DNA of 64,000 nucleotides, taken from positions 148,501-212,500 of the forward strand of contig QVRM01002086.1 of assembly GCA_003439945.1 (NCBI GenBank), in the 5' to 3' direction. The notes under the pieces were generated by a model, which searched no databases, had not been told where the DNA came from, and worked only from the letters and a program-made list of their open reading frames with translations. This DNA comes from Dermanyssus gallinae. Taxonomy: Eukaryota; Arthropoda; Arachnida; Mesostigmata; Dermanyssidae. The position numbers were made by a program, and so were the translations under genes. This document shows positions 1-12,345 of this stretch, piece by piece (within the stretch, counting starts at the first letter, position 1; every line of letters begins with the position of its first letter).

Positions 1-1376
1 TGTCTCCTCTCTCGCTACCTAAATGTGTAGTCATGGTCATTTTCCGCCGCGCTCCATCTGTTCCTCGTCGAAGTCCGAGGCCTGTGTCATATTTGCTGGG
101 CCCCGCGCTACTCGCACAGATGCTGCTGTTATTGCTGCTGTTACTACATGCAGAACGAATACGACCTACTATTACAGGGCGGAAACTGGTCCTCGTGCAG
201 GCATGAACGCTCTCGTTGTAACGGTGGCATTGAGAATTGATTCAATCGGCTCGCGATGAAGATGCTATTCCGATGCGTGAAAAGGGTTTGCCTGATGTCC
301 GGAACACATCGAGAATGATCACTTTCCCCCCTCCACGATGGGTGGAGCACAGGATAACGGAGGTAACAACAGCAACAACTAAACCATCCTCAACAGCAGC
401 GGGAACGTCAACCACAACATAACAACAACAGTAATAGCAACAACAACAATAACGACACAACAACAACAACAATAACGACACAACAACAACAATAACGGAA
501 ACACCACCCGCAAACAACAATCAGAGCACCAGCAGAAGGCTGAGATAATGATGAGAGCAGCACGGCTAAATACACCGAATCAAGCGCTGATTAAAATTAA
601 TGACATTGCTATTATCATGCAGCAAAACAGATCAGGAAGAAAAGAATATAGCAAAGATCAAGGAGGGGGTCGAAAGGTGATGATGCTATAGAAAACGGAA
701 CAGGACAGCCAATACTGCTACCACGTCTAAGACTTCTACTACTGCTGCTACAAGAACTACTACTACTAAGGAAACCGTATCGTTTAGCGAGCAAAAGAAG
801 GACAAATCAAAAGTCGACTACCCTACGCCGCAAACAAGAGCAGGTCTGCATGTCTTCAATGTTGCTTGGACGCATTATTATTGGAATAGCCTACATGAAC
901 GGCGGTCGCAGACGACGACTATTAACCACATTATGCTTCGACATGGGACCTATTGTCCTACAATGAGATTAGCTTGCTCGATGATCCAACAACACGCTTT
1001 AGCTGGCCAACACTTTGCCATGCGCGCTCTCCTACCGCCAGCAAAGAGTAGCGGCACCGTCTATAATACTAAGCAACCCTAGCGCTCTTAGTTAGCCGGC
1101 AGTTTTGCTGGCAGAGTAGTGCACGAAAAACTTTTAGTTCGGTTTGTTTGTTTGCCTCAATAGTGTACGAATGGAGGAGTACTTTGAAAGACAAAGGTAA
1201 CAAAATCAATCAATAATAATTATTACTATAGTAATTTTGCAGTGGTAGCGCGGATTCGATTATCGACGTCTGACGAGCTGACACAAGATTAACCAATAAC
1301 ATTGCTAACAGTAAATGTTATCAGTTAATTCAGGTAGTCTCCATTCATCACAATAGCAAGAACTAAACACCAAGAG
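1..1376. other. Region without a recognised gene
   Basis: I see no gene here. Positions 366-513 are an imperfect AAC/CAG triplet stretch, and the short open frames over it translate as Thr/Asn or Val/Leu runs that only reflect the repeat. The rest is unique-looking sequence with no domain, splice pattern or RNA fold I can support. Confidence 0.6.

Positions 1377-1443
<67 letters not shown>
1377..1443. repeat. (TAA)n microsatellite
   Basis: About 22 uninterrupted TAA/AAT units. The minus-strand open frame across it is a poly-tyrosine artefact. Confidence 0.97.
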
Positions 1444-1444
<1 letters not shown>

Positions 1445-2065
1445 CCATATCAACGCTTAGAATGTCGCAGTGCAGTCGATAATTGGCATTCTGTTCTGTA
1501 AAGACCGTGCGTGACACAGGTGCGTGCACCGGCGTGGCGATTCAGCAGTTAGCAATTACTGCAATTAGCACACAAGAGCGGCAAGCGCAATTTTAAAGCG
1601 TGCGAAGTGTTCTACACCTCTTCTGCTATTGAGAAAGGCGCGCAGAGTATGTAGAAGTATAGCAAATCTACCTAGCAGGTGACGGAAAGGCCAAGCGAGA
1701 AAGCTAAGGCGAACCTGCTAGATCCAACGAAACAATGTATGTATGATTTCCACGGTCGAACAACATTCGGGACCAGAGCGCAAATGCAAAATTCTAAGAA
1801 TCGGAAGGCCAGCATCGTAATTACAATAATAGAACTTCTATTGAGAGAGTAGATAATTGTCTATCGGCGCCTTTATCTGAATTACAGCAGACAGTTGCAG
1901 TTTGAAGTTTTGGTCGGGTGGAGGCCGGGGCCAGCGTAGCAAAGGCAGAGTGCAGAGAGCTTCAGTCGAGTAAATAGACATCAGGAAGCAACACATTTTT
2001 AAACTTAATGAATTCAAGTGACCTTTCAGTATAGCATTCTCCGTAACCTAGTTTCGCTTTATAAC

Positions 2066-2068
<3 letters not shown>

Positions 2069-2109
<41 letters not shown>

Positions 2110-2123
2110 TATTATATATATAC
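2069..2123. repeat. (TA)n microsatellite
   Basis: Almost pure TA dinucleotide repeat with one small interruption near 2109-2111. Confidence 0.97.
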
Positions 2124-2183
2124 ATACCCTAATGAAGCATCATTGTCTCTATAACCTTATTCAGCATTCACAACTGGCAACCA

Positions 2184-2210
2184 CGAATGATACGTTACAC
2201 GTATCATTCG
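2184..2210. repeat. Perfect short palindrome
   Basis: A 12-bp arm at 2184-2195 (cgaatgatacgt) is exactly complementary to 2199-2210, with a 3-nt loop. It lies about 60 bp after a (TA)n tract. No function is evident. Confidence 0.8.
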
Positions 2211-2440
2211 GTTCCATCATTATTGGTTGGTTCCCAGCGTTGCGGTTGCCATTCTGTATTTAATGCACATCGTCGATTTGGTGCGGCTACCCTCCAAAGT
2301 CTACCACCGAGCCAGTCGACCGCCTTTGCTCAGTCGAGTGGCTAAAATTATGCTTTCACATGTATGATATGGATAGATGATGATACATCGACCAGTCACG
2401 GCAGCAGACACCGCAATTCGAGTCCCTTGACATCAACCTC

Positions 2441-2645
2441 ACCTCCACCACCACCACCACCACCACAGGTAGGAGTATTCGCTATACGGTTCGATCGCCA
2501 ATCACAGCACGGCGGCAATGTTTGGCGGACCTCCACCGTCACCATCGTTATAACTACGTTTATCAAAACCACCACGACCATATTGTTGTTGTTATTGTAT
2601 TAGTTGTTGCTCTTGTCGTTGTTGTTGTTGTTGCCATTGTTGGTC
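2441..2645. repeat. Triplet-rich tract: (CCA)n then TTG-rich
   Basis: Positions 2441-2466 are a short (CCA/CAC)n run and 2581-2645 are TTG/TCG-rich. The open frames across it are simple Pro, Val or Leu runs. Confidence 0.85.
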
Positions 2646-3176
2646 TCGTTGCCGTCAATACCGCAATGGTATCATCGGTATTGTTGCAGGACTGCGCAAG
2701 ACCTCGTCTGTTGTCCACACAGGTTGTCTGAATGGCCTCATGTGTGTGTGTGGGTGAATCACACGCTCAAGTCGTTGTGTCCGTTCCTAGTTGTAGTTGG
2801 CGACTCTTCGATGTCGTCGTTGTCGTTGTCGTTGTAGTAGTACTCAGACGTTAGAGACGAATGTATCCGCGGCAAACTTTGCAATGGATATTGATTTCAA
2901 TAAGAGCCCAACTCAAGAGCCGGCCTGCAGGCTGTGCGTTCGTCCGTCCGTTGAGCGGGCAAAGCCAACGTGTACAAGGCTAGGAGCGTATGCAATACGT
3001 GCTCGGGCCCCGGCATTGTGTGGACGGGCAAACGTGCGTATGGCTCCGAACGTTACGACTGCTCTATGCAATTACATGTGCCATCAATTCGCCATAGCGG
3101 CGGCAGCAGCAGCAACAGCATTATCATCAACGTCATCGGTAGACCCTCACCGTTGTCCTCGACTCGCTGAACTGAG

Positions 3177-3313
3177 CTTTACTGAGCTTCGAACGCCGGT
3201 CTTCGATGAGAACTGCCTCCTCTACGACTACGACGCCAAGGTCACCTCGCTGTCGGCATCGCTGCGCTTTAATGAAGCAGAGGTGCAGTGCCATCACTTT
3301 ATGAAGCTGCGAA
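3177..3313 (+). CDS. Candidate exon, unknown product
   Basis: This is a short coding-like segment inside a frame that stays open from 2797. I do not recognise the protein. By hand count, 31 of the 42 codons from 3187 to 3312 end in G or C, most strongly over the Tyr/Asp-rich part around 3200-3260, and the peptide is a balanced non-repetitive mix. A good 5' splice pattern (GAA|GTGCGT) falls at 3313/3314, giving a phase-1 exon end. The start is uncertain: AG dinucleotides before 3143, 3177 and 3187 could each be the acceptor, and 3177 has a pyrimidine-rich run upstream. The frame then runs into (TA)n from 3386, which is not expected to be coding. A chance open frame in GC-rich intron sequence is the main alternative. 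Confidence 0.28.
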
Positions 3314-3382
3314 GTGCGTCGTATACAGAGTGCGTACACGCATCACGAGATAGATATTTTGTTGATATATGTATATATTTGT

Positions 3383-3385
<3 letters not shown>

Positions 3386-3431
<46 letters not shown>

Positions 3432-3437
3432 TATACA

Positions 3438-3474
<37 letters not shown>
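3386..3474. repeat. (TA)n microsatellite, interrupted
   Basis: Two TA blocks are separated by a short imperfect GCATATACATATATG spacer near 3428-3443. Translated frames read as Tyr-Ile alternation. Confidence 0.97.
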
Positions 3475-3479
<5 letters not shown>

Positions 3480-5680
3480 AATTTAAACTTTTTACCAACA
3501 CAATGGTAACTGTAGTAGGTTTAAATTACTATATCCTCCTTGCAAATATTTGTAAATGTATGAAACAACATACTATTGTAATTGTGTATATAATAAATAA
3601 ATAACCTTGTTAAAAAAAATGCGTATATGTTTGGCTTCTAGTAGGAGTCACTGTCACACTTTGAAAGCAGTATTTCTTAACAATTGCAGGCTTCGCATGT
3701 ACAGATACAAAGAAAAACAAGAACTTATATGTACATTAATTTAAAAAAACACGTAGCTGTGTGCGTTCTTGTTCTTTTACCTAGAATTCTTGTACTTCCT
3801 CATCTCTAAGTCTGAACTATACTACTTTGCCTCGAACGCCCATTCCTGCGTTCGCCCGCCGATATAGCGGGGTGGTTGGTGCACTGACGGGCAACATATC
3901 TCAGAGTACCTGCCCGGTTCAGGCTTCAGGCTACTGCCCGCTGCCGCCGTTTCTGCGCCGTCTGAATAAGAGCCTAGGAACCTATCATACGAAATTAGCC
4001 AGTCCCCGGAAAGCAGCGTCAATAGCTTGTATCAATCAGAGCCAGATGTCCTGCTCCCTGTATGGTTCAACCCGTAGCCTTTCAAACGGTGGTACCGAGG
4101 CTACCGAAAGAGAGAAAGAGGCCGACAGGCTGGCAGGCGTTACACTGACAGAGAATTAAACGCTGATGCGGGTGGTAGGGTTAGCCAGAGGGACTAAGCT
4201 AAACTAGCTTTCCTCGAGAGAGAGAGAGAGAGAGAGAGGGGAAGAGAGAGCAGCAGATCATTGGCAGGCAGCAAGCACCTCTGCGTGTATCTCTAAGTAC
4301 GGTCGATATGCGACTTCAAGTCGCCGGCCACCATCATGACCATGATTGTCCTCGCCACAAACGTCGTTACCGTCGTCTCGTGTTATCAGCCAGTCAGTGG
4401 CAATTCGTGCCGCGCGCTTTACCAATCGACGTCGACGACGACAGCGACGACGACCCGCGTCACGTATGCACGCGTCATTATGCGTTCGTGCTACGAGATT
4501 GCGGCAGACTAGCGGAGCTTTGCGGCCACGTGACGCGTGCCGCGTCGTGTGTGCGCGCGACCATCTCAACGCTCGGATGATGTCGCCAAAAATACATATA
4601 GACAAATAATGGTCGGAGCGGGAAGTTAAGCGACTTATTCACGCTTGTTAGGGGCCCAGCCGAACAGAGCCGAATCTGTTCCTCGGACGCGATGGCGACG
4701 GATTCGCGAGTCAGTACATAGATGGCGGCGGGGGAATATACGCACGTGCATCATGCACGCATCAGAATCAACAATTCCACTGCTATTATTGGTTAACTTT
4801 GGCGACGGAGAGATAGAAAGTGAGAGAAAGAGACCGATATCACTGAGAAGCAATACAAGACGTAGAAGTAATAGAAATTGTTGGTTCCGCTATTGTTGTT
4901 GTTGCAGTTGCTGTTGTTGTGATTAATGTTGTTGTTACTGTTATTGCTGTTGCTGTTTCCGTTGTGGTTATTACTGTTGCTGTTTCCGTTGTGGTTGTTG
5001 TTGTTGCTTTGTTGTTGTGGCTATGGTACTAGCAACAGATGTGGCAGCAACATTGGCAACGCCGCCAGCTAGAGTGAAGGTGGACAGTATGTCGAGTAGG
5101 TAACGGTAGTGGTGGAAAAATGAAGACCTGCGAGAGAAACAATAAAGCTGAATAGATATAGAGGTCTAAACATAGCCTCCATAACAGCATGATGCATGTC
5201 GATTAAGATATAATACTCCGTACGAAACGCGAGTTAGTGGCGGTCGTCTTCGTCGTCGGAGCCAGCGCCAGTAGCAGTGGAGGTCTGGAAAAGTAGTGGA
5301 AGGAAGAGTAATCGCTGTAGTCGGTGGTAGGTGGTAGGTGGTGTAACGTGTCGCATGCCTGCCTGACCTACGGGACAACCCATTCGCACATACGCTCTCA
5401 ACAAACCTGTGGGGAACATGGGACGTCATTATTAATAGTAGGTGTACACAAAGTGGAAGCTCCATCATCGACACTGAGCCGCCGACAATGAGGCGCCGAT
5501 CTCGTCGTAATGCAAATTGGTTCGAGCTAATCGGCCGAGACTCACGGCTGATTCTGCTATTCAGTACTCGTTTGTTCTCTTTTACCAGTCTGTGCGTACG
5601 TATGTATGTATGTGTGTGTGTGTAGTTTTTTAAACTATGCAATATAGACTATTTACTTGTGTAATGCATTTGTCAACAAA
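3480..5680. other. Region without a recognised gene
   Basis: Nothing gene-like could be supported. 4216-4238 is a (GA)n run and 4890-5020 is rich in GTT/GCT triplets. Two modest open frames overlap on opposite strands (3827-4159 plus, 3822-4022 minus). Neither has a recognisable domain or clear codon bias. Confidence 0.55.
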
Positions 5681-5682
5681 AT

Positions 5683-5683
<1 letters not shown>

Positions 5684-5726
<43 letters not shown>

Positions 5727-5804
5727 AGCCAACCGCACGCTATATGACATACTACACAGCGAGCTCATCTGATTCAAAAGATATTCCAAAGAATGGTAGA
5801 AAAC

Positions 5805-5851
<47 letters not shown>
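5684..5851. repeat. Paired (TA)n microsatellites
   Basis: TA runs at 5684-5719 and 5811-5851 are separated by about 90 bp of unique sequence. Confidence 0.95.
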
Positions 5852-5856
<5 letters not shown>

Positions 5857-6430
5857 TTTGCTGCACGATTTTACCGCGTTGCAATGACAGCTGAGGCTTC
5901 GCCATCGACAACAACGAATAAGGCATAACAAGGTGTAAAGAAATCATGAAAGGTATCGACTGACCGATCCGAAGAACCGAACGCTCTGGACGAATAGTTA
6001 GGCGTCAGTCATGCATCAATGTGCTTGCCTCACGCGGCTGATCGTCCGACCAGGCTGTGCGTCGTTATATGCTACCGTCCTGAACGCCTCACTCTGAACG
6101 ACTCTGCGACAGAATGAGCGAGTACAAATCGTGCACGACAAATGACACACCGTGACCTTTGATCTTCGACTGGGGCGCATACACGCACCTGCATGTCATA
6201 GCTGCATATATGTATATACATATAAACTCGATGTATATATTTATATATATGTGTGTAATTATATAACAAATTACATATACAGCTTTATTCTGCTTCCGCC
6301 CCTTAATAGGGTATTCTCCCTGTGATATTCGTATACCTCTCTACCTCTCCACGTCCTAGCTCTCTCTACCATGTCACTTCTTTATCACAACTCCTTACAC
6401 TCTCCCCGTTTGCTCTGTCTGTTTGCTTTT

Positions 6431-6464
<34 letters not shown>

Positions 6465-8362
6465 TACGTCTTTCCATTACCTTGTTCGTAGATCGCCCTG
6501 TTTCCCCCATTATTTTCCTTTACCTTTAACTTGTCTTTGCCTTCGCTGCCTCTTCTTCAGTTTCCTCTTTCCTCACTCGCGCCTGCGCTCCCTCTCTCTC
6601 TATCCCCTGGTTTCTCTTAGTTTAGCCTGGCTCATTTTTTCGTGTGTTTTCCCCGCATTTTTATTCTCCATATAGTTCATAGAGCTACCCATCTCTGCTC
6701 TCTCTCTCTCTCCTCACTGGGCACATCTAGTGCTTCAATGCTTGTGGTAATTCTGCCATTATTAGCATCATCGTCAGCATCAGCCACCACTATCGCAATC
6801 AGAAGAAGCATTATCATCATCATTAGTATTATCAGTCCCGTTACAGAGCAAGCAAAAGCCATTGTCTTTCAATTCAAGCCGTAGACATGTTGTTGGATTC
6901 TGCTCGAATGAACGAACAGTCATCGGGGAAAGAGGAAAAAGAGGAACGCGCTGTCCGGCGGGCGGTGGAACGATAAAATGCTGCTGCCTTCTAAAAGCCC
7001 AACATCGGCAGCAGCAGCAGCAATAACTACGTTACACAGGACACGGTGTTTTTGGACATATTATCGTATTGAGAGAAAGAGGGATCGAGAAAAAGAGGGA
7101 CAGAGAGATCGAGAGAAAATTAAGTAAGAGAAAAAGAGAAAATAGGAGAAAGAACAGAGGACATCATTTGTCGAGATGAACAAAAAGAACGGCGAGAGCA
7201 AAATAAAACTATGGACTAGTAGAAATAGACAGGCGTGCGGGGGTAGACAATGAGCCTACACAACACAGTGGTCGGAATCAGCCTGTTTGTTCCCCTCTCT
7301 CTCCCCCTTTTCTTTCTCTTTATTCTCTTATTTCTCCCCGCTCTCTCTCTCACCTGCTTGTTGGTTATCTAGTAGTAAGGTAGGAAATCAACTAGTATCT
7401 GTCTGTCTATCTGTGCATGATTTCTACCTTCTCTTGTTTCCTTCTGGAAAGCTGCTTCCTTGTTTTAGCCCTGTTGCTCTTTTCCCTGTCAGTACGACGT
7501 CCGCTCCTCCCATCCGACCTGCTCCGTGCGGCCGGACGGCCCGCGGGTCACCACTCCAAGCCGCCACAAGATGAAGCTATCTTGGCCCGGCATGCGCAGA
7601 CAGTGCGGGCTACAACCGAGCAAGCTGCCCGACCGTTTACGCCGGCAATGATCAGGCAATGGCGGCACAACGAGATGATGTATCTTTGATAAAACGAAAC
7701 ACATGTTTCCCATCTCTGTGTGTCCTGTTCCCTTCTTCCCCACCTTCATCTTCTCTGTGTTGCCTTGTAGCACTCGGCGACCCCCTCCACGGCTTCTATC
7801 ACTGCTGTCGTTGTGCAGACGGCCGCCGCCGCCTTCGGCATCGGAGGCGGCCATCGCTACCGATAGTTTCCCTGAAACAGGACCTCCACCTACCCCATCT
7901 ACTTGCCGAGCCCCACTCCCCCCCATTCAGTGGGCAGAACTAATAGCTATTAACAGCTCTACAGCTTGTGCTGCCTGCATTCTGATGCAACTGATACGAC
8001 GGCTCTACGACAGTCTGGTGCTCTTTCATCGTGTCGCTCGCGTGCGTCATTTTCGCATTATTCAATTGTGGGCTTGTTCGATTGCCGATGCATGCCGGTA
8101 AGCAGTAGGTGAGTGAGTTTGGTTTGACTAGCTTACCTACGGAACCCCAGTCAATAATTAGAGTAATAAGCACGCGTACAGTGGTACGAGAATGGTCGAG
8201 AATACGTCGTACCCGGCCAAAAATCTGGCGAACGTGGGCCTATGTTTCTTACTCGAGATGCTTTGATGAGATCGACGGTTCGAGTGCAGTGGTGAGCGGC
8301 GGCAGAAACAGCCGCGCGACTTGAGAGGAAAATGGTAGATGGAAGCGATACCGTGCGCTAGT
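5852..8362. other. CT-rich region without a recognised gene
   Basis: 6300-6720 and 7280-7760 are strongly pyrimidine-biased on the plus strand (TCTCTC and CCTTT runs), and 7060-7170 is purine-rich. 6432-6462 is (TA)n. Open frames here have Ser/Leu/Phe-skewed composition caused by the CT bias. No conserved protein or RNA was recognised. Confidence 0.55.
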
Positions 8363-8632
8363 TATGGTTGTCACCTACCGGGGTTTCGGCAATTTGACCC
8401 CTGTTGTTAATCGAATTCTCTTTGAGTGATGCTCATTGAGAACAGATGATAAACCACATCGTGGAGAAGCAACGGCCTGCTGCCGCTACAAGGCATGCTG
8501 TTGGGAAACCTTAGGTATCGCAACATGTCCGGCCATTGGTAAATTGAAGATACGTTTCGCGGCAATTTTAAGTGCGTATAGGGAGGAGAATAGTCTAGAA
8601 TTAAAAAAAATCTGCTTGAAAATTGCGTTTAA
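8363..8632 (+). repeat. SINE-like dispersed repeat, family 1, copy 1
   Basis: About 265 bp that matches 49334-49598 over its length with many substitutions, and 23828-24005 in its distal part. Shared blocks include atggttgtca, gatgctcattgag, acatgtccggcc, gaatagtctagaat and a T/A-rich end near ttaatccta. The better-preserved copy at 49.3 kb carries cggttcgatccc, which fits a polymerase III B box, so the family may be a tRNA-derived SINE. In this copy the box is degraded. The minus-strand frame 8486-8761 overlaps the repeat and is not a gene. Confidence 0.7.
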
Positions 8633-8639
8633 TCCTAGG

Positions 8640-9166
8640 CCATTGGCGCCTCCAATAACCACGATGACGTTTGAGGACCACCGGAACAGCAGCAACAATT
8701 TTGCTATTCCAAGCAGTTGCGGCAGCTGTACCACAAAAACAGTTTCAGCAAATTGAGGCAAAAATCAACTGCGCAGTTTAGGTGCTCCAAAATATTTAAA
8801 CTGAATCATACGTGCTTTGATACTGCGACCAAAAATCGAGGCTTATTATTCTTGACAAGAGCCACTACGAGTACTCTGCTGCCGCCGTTCCTGCTGTTAA
8901 CGTATTACTCTTTGTTATCTGTTATTGGCGTGATTTACCGAATGTTACCAAACACACTGTTACTGCTATTACTATCACCATTTACGCTACGCTAGGTTAG
9001 ACTTGGAATAAAGCGGCGCTACTGGCGTAAACTACAACTAAGAGAATATTGTGCAGGTTCACACAGTCTTCTGCATCTTAAGTTCTATTAAGTCATCACG
9101 CCTATAATGATTACATAATTATGTTAGCGGAGAACAGGAAAACCAATTAAGATATGTCTACTTCTG
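8640..9166. other. Region without a recognised gene
   Basis: Unique-looking AT-leaning sequence with no feature I can support. Confidence 0.5.
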
Positions 9167-9692
9167 AATTATATATATATATAGAAAATATTGTGATGTT
9201 TATTTATCATTCACAATCCGTTTGCACACTCGGCAGTGCTCGCCTTAATAAAAATGGTGGTAAAAAGGTGTCACGTGAGGTTAAGAATCAGCTGTCAGTC
9301 TTCTTGATTGACGGTAGCCCCCGCTCTTATGGGCACGGTGCGAGTGGTATATCCTCAAGGTTCTTTGCAACGTTAAAACGGTAAGATCCATAAGATTCCT
9401 TTTCGTGACGCCGAGCTCCAAGAGCGTCCTCGCAGATTCGGAGTCCCATACACCACTCATAGAGATAGTGATGGGTCCGAATTTGCGAGGTTTTTGCAGG
9501 TCGGGGAGCGCCGCTCTTAGGAACTCGACGTATTTGGTGATGTTGTCCTGCCGCGCTTTTGCCAGGTCCCGGTTCGGGCCGCAAACCTCGGCATCTAAAA
9601 CCCAGACCTCGGTAGGTGTTGTTATAACGAGGCCGGGCTTTAGACCCGGTGCGCCCGGTCGACGGAATACTTGCTCACGAATATATATATAT
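9167..9692 (-). mobile_element. R2/R4-like retrotransposon fragment, copy A
   Basis: The 3' end of a non-LTR retrotransposon lies on the minus strand. It is the same family as 39880-40510, and the two can be aligned from about 9210 to 9680 with substitutions and small indels. It holds the C-terminal endonuclease region (9281-9679), about 100 bp of 3' untranslated sequence and a shared 3' terminus near atattgtgat. Both ends abut TA microsatellite: 9167-9182 on the 3' side and 9681-9692 on the 5' side. The element is therefore 5'-truncated and looks inserted into a TA array. Related R4-clade elements such as Dong are known to use simple-repeat targets. Clade placement is by motif only. Confidence 0.72.
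9281..9679 (-). pseudogene. R2/R4-like restriction-like endonuclease domain, 5'-truncated
   Basis: A 133-codon open frame has no start codon of its own and ends at the TAA at 9281-9283. It encodes the C-terminal PD-(D/E)XK-type endonuclease domain that lets site-specific R2/R4-type elements nick their DNA target. Visible motifs are RRPGAPGLKPGLVI, then VWVLDAEVCGPNRDLA, a Lys/Tyr helix (NITKY) and SGVWDSESARTLLELG. In copy B the first motif reads KPDLVI; here the catalytic Asp is Gly, so this copy is predicted inactive. The reverse transcriptase is missing, and the frame begins at the (TA)n junction. Not a host gene. Confidence 0.75.
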
Positions 9693-12345
9693 AATTTATA
9701 TTACTTGTTTTTTTTTTTGTAATTTATACTTGAAGATAATTACTATAATTATGACAAAGGCTTAAAACAAGTCGGTGCATTATCCACCTATAATTGCAAT
9801 CGCAGTATCAAAGAAATTCTGCGACCGCCAGCTGTTGCCTGAAGGTCGTCGTTATTGGCCTAAGTTTCCCTAACGTATACAAGTAAACACACACACACAC
9901 ACGTCTAAATCATACATAGAGTTACCTGTTGACTCAAAGCAAGGCGAACCTCACTAAGTGAAGCTATGGGGTCAGCTCCGCGGGCTCGCCTTACAGTCAA
10001 TCGTTGAAGTAACTCCGTTTGATGGGGGACGTTGAAGTCTGACTGGTCGTCCTTCAGACACACTATCTTCACAGCATTAGTTATCATCTAGCTACGGCGT
10101 GCGTTAAGTCGGGTGCACCGGGAGCCCGGCTCTCTCGAGTTCACTGATCAATCCGAATATTAGACAAGTCTTCTTTGTAACATATTACGCGGTCAATCAA
10201 TTTCCGTTACCTGTTTGCTCGGACTGACGCGCAGTTGCAGTTGACAGGGGCTAGAGCTGGACTGGATCCCGCTCACTCACACATATTTAAAGCAGGGTTT
10301 AACATAACCGTATGTACTTATTTTAAACTTTGGAAGAACGCAGGAAAACCAATGCACGAAGGAACTGATCTTACCGGCGTGTTCGGTGGAGAAATCCTGC
10401 ATATTCTAAACACCCAACGCAAGCTAGCAAAAGGCGAATAGCCGTTTTAAGGAAAGTCATAAAAAGTCGATATGCTGTTATGTCTTACGTTAGAGCGTTC
10501 ATGTTTAGAACCGTGAAATGTTACCATAACGACAAACATGCACGCCATCAGCTATCATAGCTAATTTAATGACCATCAATTGCGTATAAAAGTGATGGCG
10601 CTACGTTGCGTAGTTACCGAGTAACTACGGTTTCTCGACAGCCATACCAAAAGTAAAGGCATGCATAATTGCTAGCATTTGGAGCTGCTTCAGCAAGCGT
10701 GTATCTGAGACACTTGCATACCTTAGCAATAACTGCCTTACTAATTTTATCAGCCCCCCCCCCTCCCCCTAAGGTCTTAAAGGCAAAAGATCTTACATAT
10801 ATATAAACAAATATATACATATATATGTGTACGTAAAGGCGTGCGACCCGAGTTGCTTTAATGTTTGCGGTTGCTTGCTATCGACCACTATATGATCAAG
10901 CAGTACTTCCCTAGCCTAGACAACGTTGATGACAGGAGCTAGAAGCTCTTGTAGTAAAGGTTTGCCGCCACATCAACGGGCTGCCGTAGACTCGTTTTCG
11001 TTCTAAGCCCGGTGCGTCCCTAAGTGAACGGTCTTGAACCCTTTGACGAATACGGACTTGAGCCGCCTGAGTGTGTGGAGATGTTGTAGCTTCTGGCCGG
11101 GTTTGGTATCCAACTTTTGATATCCACTCCTGCCAAACCTTGGTAGGCCGAAGTAACACCGATACGTCCAGCAGCACAATCGTTTCCAATATTGCTATTA
11201 CTATAGGGAAATACGTTACAAAAATGTGTCCAGGATAGTTTCGCAAAAGCTTGGGCTCGAGAATCGTGCCATAATACCAAGGCGGTTTAAAGTCTGTTGG
11301 CCGATTAATTTGGTGATCTTTGGTTGTTCGTTTGATCGCTAAAGTGCAGTAATTTAAGCACCAGTAGTATTAAGAACAAAATGGTACATGCAGTGTCTCG
11401 GCCGTCGTCGTCATTGGCTTACAATAGGGTCGCAAAGCGCGTAGCTAGTTCGTAAATGCGACCCATCATGTATTCTGTCCTCCACGCTCACGTTATGCCA
11501 GAGGGGGACAGATGGTGGCCTAGAAAATAAAACATCCTCCTATAAATGTTTGTCGATTTGATACGTGTTTATTTATGCATTAATATATTGGCAATCCGGT
11601 CGAATAGTTCAGTTGTGATTAGCTCTTATATTTATGACTTGTAATTATCTTAAGCAGAACATCTGGATAATAATAAATTACATAAACTGATGTACGCTTT
11701 CTCCGAACCTGCTTTGCTATTTGTGGCGTCTCGGTAAATTGTTTTCCTTTGCTTCGAGAATAATTCACATTTTATTTTTAGCTAAATATGTTTTACAGCT
11801 ACTAAACGATATACCTTATACAATAGATACTTGGTGGTGCTATAAACGGTGTTGTTTTTTAATTATTTTATTGACATTCATTTTTATTACCATTGATTGG
11901 CTAATTTATTTGCTTGGCATGCATACGTATATACACATGTCACCCTTTTATATCAGGCGAGTTTAGAGCGGCAGCATATAACTAGGCATATGACATTTAA
12001 CCAAGCTTTTTTGAACGACTACTTTGGTTGCGTATGTATCGCACCGGGATTAAACTTCAGCACGACTACTTGTGTCAGAGTCATCACTCAAATGTTCCAG
12101 TCTACCCTGCCGGCCTATATATATATATATGAAAACGGAGATAGAGAGAGCAAAGAGATGACAGTCTTTCGACGAGACGATGCAACTTCAACGAGCATCG
12201 CGTGATTCAGACTCTCTTTACCACAATTCTCCGCACGACTCGATGACTGTGGCGTTACAGAATAAAGACTGCTGAAGAACAGATAAAGGGGTCGATGCAG
12301 ATAGCCAGGCGTAACGGGGGCAACAACCCCAGGCTACTTCAGTAT
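9693..12345. other. Region without a recognised gene
   Basis: Unique-looking sequence. It includes a (CA)n run near 9889-9902, a C tract near 10754-10764 and a short (TA)n at 12117-12130. Open frames at 9905-10087, 10235-10441 and 10911-11246 match nothing I recognise and show no clear codon bias. An old transposon fragment around 10920-11250 is possible but cannot be supported. Confidence 0.5.

Noticed and set aside
8486..8761. 91-codon hydrophobic minus frame
   Set aside because: Overlaps the SINE-like repeat shared with 49.3 kb; sister copies do not preserve the frame.
10911..11280. Possible retrotransposon fragment (two overlapping minus frames)
   Set aside because: No reverse transcriptase, endonuclease or zinc-knuckle motif could be found and it does not align with the elements in the window.
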